From the NCBI GenBank assembly GCA_934045905.1, contig OW203766.1:14564309-14628308 (forward strand): 64,000 nt of DNA, given 5' to 3'. This DNA comes from Leuctra nigra (Eukaryota; Arthropoda; Insecta; Plecoptera; Leuctridae). Position numbers and translations under genes: made by a program. Below, piece after piece: positions 55,626 through 64,000 of this stretch. The stretch's first letter is position 1, and the number at the start of each line of letters is the position of its first letter. The notes beneath the pieces are model-generated. The model did no database searches and had not been told where the DNA came from. It was given only the letters and a program-made list of their open reading frames with translations.

Positions 55626-55852
55626 CGTAACAGATGTAATGAACTAACATGCACAAATCTACAGTTGGCTTTATCTTTACGTTAACGGGTTGATTCTATG
55701 TAAAATTTCCAAATACATGAAAATTTTACGCAATGCCTGTGTCCACAAGTTTCAGAACAACTGAGTACTCTTTCACAATCAAGAAAACAATTATTTCTTT
55801 CAAAACAATTGCTCCCAGGAATGTTATTCGAGCCCCACACGTTGAGCGCCAC

Positions 55853-57096
55853 TGAAACCTGCGGGATTTGGCTCAGAGGGTAGAACACAAAGAATCAGCA
55901 ATATTATAATTTGTTTATTACAGAGAAAATAAATGTTCATTGATGTGAAAAGAGCAATCAAAAATTATGAAACAATATTACGTTCGATACGTCGGCAGTA
56001 GTGATGATGTCGTCTGGTTTGTTTACTTCCGCGTAAACAAGTGGATGGCGTTGACTCTTGCGTAGTGTGTCCCGTGAACTCCAGTCCACCAGCAGAATGA
56101 AATGACTGGATATGTCACCTCCTTCAGCTGCGATGCGATGATGTTGTTTAATAACCCCTTGGTTACCAGGACGTCCAGCAGTCCGTGCACAAGGAGTGAC
56201 CTCCTCGAGCAGTTGGATCAAGTTGGCTCAGGCTGATGACATTCGTGGCTGCAGACTCGTCGGTTTCTCCCGGAGTTGCAATTCACTAACTTTTATACTT
56301 TAACATTTACTGACTTTAATGTTGAAACTGTTCAGTTGATCACTTGTAACTTGAAATTGTCTTAATGCGATATTATTTGCCTCAGCATTAGGCTTGAAGT
56401 TTTGAATTTACTGGGTTGACGTTTATACAAAAATGTTATTTTAATGTTTACCTTCGATCACATCGGCACTGTCTCGCTGAAATTATTCTATGTTGCGTGC
56501 ACAAGGCTTCACGGTTCGCGAGGCAGGTCTCACTGCTCTGAGAAAACTCCGACTGATGATGTTTGGCTGGTAGCTTGACGTTTTTATACCCTCTCACCTC
56601 GGTTTACCGCCAAAGAATATGATTGGTTGGTTTCGTACACGTGGTAGCTATTTTTAGGCATTCTGTCATTTCTAAAGCCCGCGAAACGACTTTCTTTCTG
56701 CACGTAGGCCCATGCTTTTCTTGGAATCACTGAAAACTAGTCTGGCTGACTGGTTTTGTAGCGTTATCACAATGACTGGTTCACTTGTTATTACGTGGTG
56801 ACATCACAATTTAGGTAAGGTCACATACTTTTTATATGGATTCACTCACTTTCTTGATATAATTGCACATTGTTAAACTTATTTGATTGCTCGTTATATT
56901 TTTGTCTATATTTTGATTGCTGTTGAATTTTAAGATTGTAAGTTTACATAATGATTCTAATTAATTACTTTGTGTTCAGTTAACCTTGACTCTAAGAATG
57001 CCATGCTACAAGCTTGTTCATTCTTTAAACCTATTTCAAGCAAACATTATTATTTTTAAAGTTAATTTTCTAACCTAGATAGGCCAACTTGTTACA
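55853..57096 (-). repeat. LTR element 2, 5' LTR with promoter
   Basis: 1244 bp. On the - strand TATAAAAA (near 56581-56588) lies 34 nt before TCAGT (A at 56554), as in element 1. Confidence 0.85.
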
Positions 57097-57100
57097 ATAC

Positions 57101-58515
57101 TAAGGTGACTCTTGCTTGAATTTCTTTTAAATACCTCAGCATAATAGTTATTAGTTGTTGAGCTTTATCCTTATCATTTGTCCCTCATTATCAATTAAAA
57201 TTGGTATGCTAGTTCCTCTGTTCTTTGTGGATTTGATGTGCTGATACAAACGTCTCCAGCTTCCTGCTTCATCACCCTCTTTAAACATTCCGGCCATAAA
57301 CTTATTCTTTGCTTTAATTTTCTCAGAATTAAGTTCTCTTCTAGCCTCTAATAATCTTTCTTTCCCCACCTTCCTAAAACTATTTCAAAGCTGAAATCTA
57401 ATCTTTCTCTTCATTGATCTAATTTTCTTGTTGTTATATGATGGATCTCCATTTTTAATAACAGCCCTTTTAGGAATATGTTTCAGCATTGCATTAGTCA
57501 TAATATCCCTAAATCCATTCCACTCGTCCACAGTGCTTTGTCTGCTATTAAGAGGCAAACGGAAGCGAACGGGAATCGAACAGTTCGTCAGAGCGTTTTC
57601 TTGAAATTGTGTCTTCCCACTTAATAATTTAAAAAAATCAGATAGTAACGACCCATAAAAGTCTAATAGACTAAATAATGCCGCACACTGGAGTTCATTA
57701 TGACCTCTGGTACGACCTCAAAGTGTTAAATACGATTTTTTAGTAAATTATCGTAAAAATATCGTATTTAACACTTTGAGGTCGTACCAGAGGTCTTAAA
57801 GTACTCCAGTGTGCGGCATTATTTAGTATATTAGGCAGTAATGGGTCGTTACTATCTGATTTTTTAAAATTATTAAGTGGGAAGACAAAATTTCAAAAAA
57901 CCGCTCTGACGAACCGTGCGATTCCCGTTCGCTTCCGTTTGCCTCTTAACCCATCCTTCGAATTGATCAAATAAATCACCTGTAAATGCAAGTTTATAAG
58001 CACTTTTAAGATTCCACAATTCCCTTTTCTCAAGTATCTTATCTCTACATCCTGCTATTCAATTCGAAAGTCTACAACAACTATCTTGTGGTCACTAATT
58101 CCATCAGCTACAGTGCATTTGATTGTACTATTTTCCGGTTTAACTAATACCACATCAAGAAGATTACATTGATTGTTACCTGTATCTCTCGTTCCTTCTT
58201 TTACAGCTAACTCAAAACCACGATTAATTATTTTGTATGCAACACTTTGTTTAGATTCTAATCGGAATAGATCGATTCCAATTTATTTGCGGAAAATTCA
58301 AATCCCCTGCAATGATAACACTATCATTATGTCCATAGTGTTCCAATAACTCATCAGTCATCAAGTTTAAGCAAAAAGTCCAGGCCTCCCACTCCACTTC
58401 GGTAACAACCAATAATATCTGCAGAATTTCCACTGTCAGCTTTGATACTAACACATATCATTTCATGCACATCACCAACCCATTTAATACGTAACCCACT
58501 TAATACGTAACCCAC
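57101..58515 (-). pseudogene. Degenerate LINE, 5' part (endonuclease and linker)
   Basis: On the - strand about 58500-58260 encodes SVIIAGDLNFPQINW, a hallmark of the AP-endonuclease of LINEs. Further on, 57369-57151 carries WRRLYQHIKS and PILIDNEGQM, the linker before the RT. Frames are interrupted and a TTAA foldback (57552-57945) is inserted. The 5' end is truncated near 58515, about 40 bp before the ABCG-D promoter block. Confidence 0.75.
57552..57945. mobile_element. TTAA-flanked foldback element, 394 bp, inside the LINE
   Basis: TTAA at 57548-57551 and 57946-57949; ends GAGGCAAACGGAAGCGAACG on both arms in inverted orientation. The arms run almost to the centre, which holds GTGTTAAATACGAT and its complement. 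Non-coding; piggyBac-type target. Confidence 0.82.
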
Positions 58516-58554
58516 TTACGTATTTGATCGTCTGATTTTCAGCTACAAGATCAA

Positions 58555-58743
58555 GATAAGATGCTATGAAGTGGCTCAACGATTACTTCAAACATTTCGA
58601 CATAAAGTATGATAATTGTGTGGCCAATTGATGAAAAAACGTGATTTGGTTAGTCGCTTATATAATCAGTCGGTGCATGAACCTTGGACGATGTAGTAGA
58701 CGCTGCTAATCCTTGTATAAATCAGATCTCGGGAAATCCGCTG
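58555..58743 (+). promoter_or_regulatory. ABCG-D promoter block and non-coding exon 1
   Basis: GATAAG at 58555, GATAA at 58611, a decayed third site (GATGAAA near 58630), then GATTTGGTTAGTCGC with the +1 A expected at 58652. An alternative initiator, ATCAGTCGG, is at 58668. The leader ends ATCCGCTG|GTAAG at 58743/58744. It aligns with the blocks before ABCG-B and ABCG-C. The acceptor is either TCTCAG at 60632 or ATCAG at 60654. Confidence 0.6.
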
Positions 58744-60654
58744 GTAAGAGCAGTAAACACTTGTTATTATTATTAAGTATGTAAGCTCTTATGGCACTCC
58801 ATATTTTATTTTAATTTTGTTATTTCTGTTTGTATAACGTTCAACCAATTGATCTGAAATTGCGCACACACAATAATTCATACCTGTGTGGTTTCTGGAA
58901 TAGTTTTGAGCAATTTCCTGTGATTTATTGAAAAGCGAAGTCGAGTCGTTTGTCGAATCAAATCAAATTTGGTAACTTCATTTAGACCAGTAATTTAGGA
59001 AATAGTGCTAAAGAGTTAGTAACATTTTAAGATTACTTAATTTAAAATTAATCGAGAAATTCACCGCATATTGATACAAATTAGTAGATTTAGTCCTTAC
59101 AACTGTTTATAGAGGTCTACGAGCAGCAACTGTCACGCAGTTTATTAATTCGCATGCAAAAAAGAGTCGCTTATCTGCAGTGCGTTACACAGAGCGGGCA
59201 CATTGAGATTCTGATACGATAGAATGAGCATCATTAAATCAGAATTATACTATAGCGTATTGCATGGCATGGTTACTTTCTTGGTTACTTTCTGCAATTT
59301 TGAAAACACTGTTGTGCGGGTGATTCATTACTTTTGTAATGAAATGAACGAAGGACATTTTCTAATTTTTCGTTTTAGCAGCGGCTACTCCCAAAGCAAA
59401 TTCTATGAAAGTGTATCTTAATCGTAACGTGATAAATTGTTTGCAGTAGCTATTCTTTCAGACGATGTTAGAAATAAGACCACAAATTTATAATTAAACA
59501 TTTGTCCCTTCAAGGTAAAATTCAATTTCTTTTTCATTTGAGTCGACTTTGCGCACAAATATTATATTTACAATGAGGTGGTACACGACTCAAGAAAAAC
59601 CAACGTGAACTATATATTCCAAATATGTAATATTTTGTACTTATCAAAAGTTATCACTCAATTAAATATCGTCGCAAGAATTTACCTGTGTGATGTTGCC
59701 GGCTCTTAATAGGAACTGGTTTCAATTTACTTACAACACTGATAGTCTTGTCTTGGAAGTGTTATTAACTATTATGGTTCACTGTCCTCACGCATAAAAT
59801 GCTGCTTTCCCTGTAAGCTGATCATAGAGTATTACCAGTATAACCTGTTGGAATTTCAGTACAGTTGTGTGTCTAGTTACATTCAAACGCTTCGTCTCCG
59901 TGAATCGTAAGTGTTTGGAAGAGGAAGCTTAATCTTATCAATTAATAGTCACATCTTGATATTTAAAATAGGATCATTCGGAGATTATCTTTTATAGAGG
60001 TCTCAAATGTACAGATTATTGGCACAATGCCATTTTGAGACTGAATTTGATTAAAACTCAAGGGCGTGGTGATCTTTTAATTGAAATCAGTCGAAAATGT
60101 CCACAAGGTCAGCAATGTTTACCGATAGTATTAAAATAGTTTACCGTCCAAATATTTGAAATAATATATACTTTTTATACATACTTATACAATTATATAA
60201 TATGAAGTCCGATCGACACTACTATTGAATGATTGTTGAACAAATTAGCTTTATTTATTTAATTATTTATTTATTTGTGTTTATATTTGATTATTTAAAG
60301 GTATTTTTATTTATTATTTTAAAATATAACTCTAAAAAATACACCAAACAACATTCGAAGTAGCTAAGCCCAGTCGTCAGTTAACACTTAAACAATCATT
60401 CATGATTTAATTCTTATTAAAATTTATAACAATGAGAATGTATAATTAATCATTTGAATGTTAAATTTCTTTTTTGTTAATTGACGCAAAAGCTAAAATA
60501 GATCTAGCAGCGAGCAAATACAAGATTTGAATTTTCCCCGCTTGGCGGCGTGTACTAAAACTTTTATTCTCGCAACAAGCACATAAACGCCAAGGCCTGC
60601 TCGCACAGTTATTCTTGCTATTCACTTCTCAGATAGATATTTGCTGTCGATCAG
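58744..60654. other. ABCG-D 5'UTR intron
   Basis: About 1.9 kb of AT-rich intron. It shares CAACCAAT-x-GATCTGAAAT and GCACACACA phrases with the ABCG-B 5'UTR intron and holds a fragment of the dispersed unit at about 59163 (GTGCGTTACACAGAGCG). No gene seen. Confidence 0.45.
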
Positions 60655-60675
60655 AAGTGACTTGTCGGTTGAGCA

Positions 60676-60769
60676 ATGGCAACTGAGGAGCTGCTCCACC
60701 AGCCGGGCTGCAAGGAGAGATTGAATCTCAGCTTCCAGCATCTCAGCTACTCCTTGCCTAGCAGGAAAG
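60676..60769 (+). CDS. ABCG-D: first coding exon of a fourth ABCG gene (partial)
   Basis: Encodes MATEELLHQPGCKERLNLSF and then QHLSYSLPSRK with a split Gly codon at a GTAAGG donor (60770). It aligns with exon 1 of genes A-C, one codon longer (94 against 91 nt, same phase). No exon 2 with the Walker A stretch is found up to 64000, so intron 1 exceeds 3.2 kb and the rest lies outside the window. More diverged than A-C are from each other. Confidence 0.8.
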
Positions 60770-60904
60770 GTAAGGACGAAATACAATACAGAAGTTTGAT
60801 CCGACCTCAAAGCTGGAGGTTTTTCGAGTTCGTTGTTTTTCGATTTTCTCCAAAAGTAGGTATAGTGACGCAGTAATTCTGAAACTTTGTAAACTAAATC
60901 CAAG

Positions 60905-60985
60905 TGCCATACACTAACTAGGAAAACGCTCTGAGTAACGCGTTGATGAGCGAGCACGGATACACGCAACACCTCGAACCGAAAT
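60905..60985 (-). repeat. Dispersed stem-loop unit (copy 8)
   Basis: ACTAGGAAAACGCTCTGAGT to GCACGGATACACGCAACACC: the fullest reversed copy, in ABCG-D intron 1. An AAACTTTGTAAACTAAATCCA phrase beside it recurs at about 63127 and 63270. Confidence 0.65.
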
Positions 60986-61453
60986 TATGTCTATCGAAAA
61001 TGTCATTAAAAGCCAATAATTCTTGAATTTCGTCACAGACTTGTATAAATATCCCCAAAATTTCCAAAAAATATTGGTCCCAATAACCTTGCTAAGTTTT
61101 AAGTTGATCGATTAAACCTTTGATTGAACGGTTCCTTGTTAAGTTTCAAAAATCACATGATATCCTTCAAACAATATACCTGGGACCACTCATATGATAT
61201 GATATTACTGTGGACACAATATCAGATCAATCTGTTAAACGGTCATTATTAGTTTCATTTCGTTTGAAACTTTCTGCTCTAACTACCTTGCCTTGAACTG
61301 AAGATTCGAAGTCGCCGTGAATTTGACAGCCAACACACAAAATGTCCCTAAAATTACAAAAACTTCTGAAAATAACTACAAATTAGACTGAAAATTGGCA
61401 AAAATACCTTAAATGTTGCTACCAATTACCATGCGAAGTTTTTAGTTGGTCGG

Positions 61454-61684
61454 TCAATCGGCAATACCCGCTGCACGAGAGCGGGTATTGCGTTGATTGT
61501 TTGAGTATCTCCTTGCAGCAGTCTGGTCGGGGGTCTCTTTGCTCCTTGATACTTTATTATTAACGACATTTTGTTTCAACCTTTTAGATTTAGCTTCGTC
61601 AGTTTCTTGATCTTCAATTTCACGCAGACGCTTTTTCGCCTTTATGGCTTTCATTCTAGCAGAAGTCTTTCCATTTTTCGGCAT
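61454..61684 (-). pseudogene. Basic 76-aa ORF, possible N-terminal fragment of a transposon protein
   Basis: MPKNGKTSARMKAIKAKKRL ... SKETPDQTAARRYSNNQR. The ETPxQxAARR style resembles the Arg-rich N-termini of proteins encoded by Helitron-like elements in animals; this is a resemblance, not proof. Beside its C-terminus is a perfect 11-bp-stem hairpin, CAATACCCGCT / AGCGGGTATTG (61462-61490). No helicase or Rep domain follows. Confidence 0.35.
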
Positions 61685-62639
61685 GTTTAAATAGGGATAA
61701 GATAGGTAATGAAAAAGTAAGAAGTAGAGTACCTACCTAATTAAAGTACAATAATATTTGTGTGATCAATGTTTGAAATGCACGAAATGTGTGCTCAAAG
61801 ACGTAATGTATTCAATGTCGTAATGTTACGAAATGAATCTTGAACAAAACTTCGCAAATATGAAAATAAAGTAAACACCTTTCAACTAATAAGCGAAAGG
61901 AATCAAAGTTCCACACAAAAAAACGGATCAGGTAAAATAGTAACTACCTAGTTTAGAAACGGAATGAATCCAACGTTCCACAATTAAAATAAGACAACGT
62001 AATGTTTTGAACTGAATGAATCAAAACTTTCAAAAAAAATAGCAACCTTCAAGGAAATGTCAGGCTAGACAGAAGCTCAGAAACGGAATAAATCCAACGT
62101 TTCCAAGAAGAAAATAATTTGAAATAATCAATCCCCTGGACAAATACTGTAGATACCTAATATATCTATGCTTTAAAAGCAATTCAATTTTACTAATACC
62201 TTCACAAAGTACACCAAATTGCCAAAATTATCAACGAAAAGAAGCAAAATGCAGGAGAGATTTGGAATGACGTGTGAACGCTAGAAGAGAACAAACGCCA
62301 CTCAATGATATTATTGAAATGTGAGCTTATGTTTCTAATCCCTCCTGGATGCAAAATCAGCCAAGTAGAAACACGGGAGGCACGGCCATCAGAACTACGA
62401 ATTGACGAAAAGACAATCAAGGTCCTTAAAAACTCGAAATGATTTGTTGGAAACTATGATCCAAATTGAATTATTCAAATTTGATCAACTCAATAAACAT
62501 AAAAATATCTGCTTTTCACTAAAAAAGTGTACATACCATCAAAACACTCTTGTACCTAAAGCAAATCAGATTCAGTTGCATTGGAAAGACATTCATTTTC
62601 AATGTTTCATTTCTGACAGCTATTAAAAATGTCAATAAG
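61685..62639. other. ABCG-D intron 1 interior, nothing recognised
   Basis: AT-rich, with GAAACGGAAT(G/A)AATCCAACG phrases at about 61957 and 62082 suggesting decayed tandem duplication of about 120 bp. No gene. Confidence 0.4.
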
Positions 62640-63000
62640 TGCATACTTTCTTGACAGATTCGGCTGAAAATTTGTAAAATAAGTGACATTGTTGGTCTTA
62701 CTGACCATGCTAAATATGAGTTTGATCACATTTCTCGAAGACCATTTTCATTTTTTAGGCTATCAGGAGATACTTATTTTAACAATGAACCAATGGATGG
62801 ATTTCAAAAAAAAATTGGGTCTGCAAACAGAGAAGGTTGTCTTTACATGTGTGCAAAATTTCAGGTCGATCGGTGAAACGGTGCGACCTTCTATTGCTTC
62901 CTTTAGCATACAAAAACAAAAACAAAAAAAAAAAAAAAAAAAAAACAGAGGTCCGTGCTAAAAGAGCCAAATGGAGTCGCTCGCTTCGCTCGCTCAATTA
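62640..63000 (+). repeat. Relative of the 27268 repeat (ABCG-D intron 1)
   Basis: GTGTGCAAAATTTCAGGTCG, an A run (about 62925-62945), CAGAGGTCCGTGC, and a CGCTCGCTTCGCTCGCTCAA end. Mirror of the copy at 27268. Confidence 0.6.
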
Positions 63001-63002
63001 TA

Positions 63003-63360
63003 TTGAGAGTGTCAGAATTTTTGCTCGCATGCGGGGGGGGGGGGGGGGGGGGTTGCGTGAACTTGGCCCCCCGCATATTTTTTGGTTTTTCGTTTTTTCC
63101 AAAAGTAGTGACGCTCTAATTCTGAAACTTTGTAAACTAAATACAAGTGCCATACACTATTGAGAGTTTCAGAATTTTTGCTCGCATGCAGGGGGGTTGC
63201 GTGAACTTGGCCCCCCGCATTTCTTTTGGTTTTTCGTTTTTCTCCAAAAGTAGTGACGCACTAATTCTGAAACTTTGTACACTAAATCCCAGTGCCATAC
63301 ACTAATTTTATTGAGAGTTTCAGAATTAGTGCGTTCATGTGGGGGGCCAAGTTCAGGCCT
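63003..63360. repeat. Tandem units of about 150 bp with a long G-run
   Basis: TTGAGAGT(G/T)TCAGAATTTTTGC recurs at about 63003, 63162 and (as TTCAGAATTAG) 63310, each followed by a G tract; the first is a pure G run at 63033-63052. GCGTGAACTTGGCCCCCCGC and AAAAGTAGTGACGC follow in both full units. Confidence 0.65.
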
Positions 63361-63479
63361 TAAAAAGCTGGGGGTCAAAAGATCAGAACTAGGCTGAAGG
63401 CCATTTGATGCAATGGACAATTGGAAGTGGACTTTAGCTGTCTTGATGGTTCGATGGCTCAAATTACGACACTTCATAA

Positions 63480-64000
63480 TTTGATAGTTTGTTTATTTTT
63501 AATGAGCATAACAAATTGGCTTGCTTACGAATAGCGTATAGATCGCGTAAATACATTTTCAACTGCCTTTCTTCATGCATTTTCGAGACATAAAAGAGAT
63601 TTCACATGAAAACGATAATCTCTGGTTGCATTGATACTAGTTTAAAATTAATGGTCTAAACTATGACCACCTACTCTCTGATTGGACCCAAGAGTATGGC
63701 ATTATATTCAGAAATAAACGTCAAATACAAGTGAACTGCTTTCAGATCTGGCGGCGCCATTTTTTAATTTTTTATTGAGCAAAAGCTGCCAGCGTTATTA
63801 ATGAGAAAGGAAGAGAATAAGCCAATTAAAATGTAATCTGTTAAAAGTATGAAACACCCATAATACCTACAGGTAATTGAAATAAGTGATCAATTATTTA
63901 CATACGTCATTGTTTGAACCAGCGAACAGGAAAGTATCAGGAATTACACTTAGCATCTTGGCAATCGCATCTTGAATAGAGATTCATACATATTTATGAG
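63480..64000. other. End of window, ABCG-D intron 1, nothing recognised
   Basis: No ORF, repeat or RNA gene recognised in the last ~520 bases. Confidence 0.4.

Larger units (their letters stand above)
51504..57096 (-). mobile_element. LTR element 2: non-autonomous LTR retrotransposon with Gag and ORF2, no pol
   Basis: A 5593-bp insertion with two 1244-bp LTRs (51504-52747, 55853-57096) that differ at about one base by eye (ATTATACTATG / ATTATTCTATG), and target duplication ATAC (51500-51503, 57097-57100). On the - strand: 5'LTR (right), tRNA-Lys-like primer site (55829-55851), Gag ORF (55625-54018), ORF2 (54015-53119), purine tract (52748-52756), 3'LTR (left). The LTRs are the same family as element 1 but a distinct subgroup. 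It sits inside a degenerate LINE, so it is younger than the LINE. Confidence 0.9.

Overview
This window is a piece of an arthropod nuclear genome, most likely an insect. The evidence is genes split into 11 phase-consistent GT-AG exons, TCAGT-type initiators, AATAAA signals, and a dense mixture of DNA-transposon MITEs, foldback elements, a LINE and LTR retrotransposons. The transposon style suggests a hemipteran such as a planthopper, but that is a guess: nothing in the sequence proves the species.

The backbone is a head-to-tail array of ABCG-type half-transporter genes on the + strand. ABCG-A (3725-15660), ABCG-B (33069-41494) and ABCG-C (43532-49575) are complete. Each has 11 coding exons whose lengths sum to an exact multiple of three (617, 618 and 618 residues) and keeps Walker A, Q-loop, signature, Walker B and H-loop. 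ABCG-D shows only its first coding exon (60676-60769) before the window ends. Genes B, C and D each have a matching upstream block (about 29281-29430, 42373-42516, 58555-58743): GATA motifs, an initiator-like TSS and a short non-coding exon ending in a GTAAG donor. The matching acceptor lies just before the coding ATG. ATP-binding exons 2-5 are almost identical at the DNA level between paralogues, while the membrane-domain exons are clearly diverged, which points to gene conversion.

Layout: 1-3708, upstream repeats (a hAT-type MITE, a foldback). 3709-15661, ABCG-A, with a 2.35-kb composite repeat in intron 2. 15662-29280, a repeat-filled spacer with a near-perfect 204-bp palindrome, a second composite repeat and LTR element 1. 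29281-41495, ABCG-B, with a 2.5-kb inverted-repeat element in its 5'UTR intron and a MULE-like MITE carrying a tRNA-Arg-like segment. 41496-42372, a tRNA-like sequence. 42373-49576, ABCG-C. 49577-58554, a degenerate LINE interrupted by LTR element 2 and a TTAA foldback. 58555-64000, the start of ABCG-D and its first introns.

The most unusual content is a pair of young LTR retrotransposons on the - strand with no polymerase genes. They share LTRs, primer-binding site and a Glu/Lys-rich second ORF with a conserved C-terminus, but only one has a full Gag. A second unusual item is a repeat family with one foldback end, a hairpin-CTAG end and an internal array of a TGACGTCA-CTTCCGG core. All protein and repeat assignments were made by eye; no searches were run.
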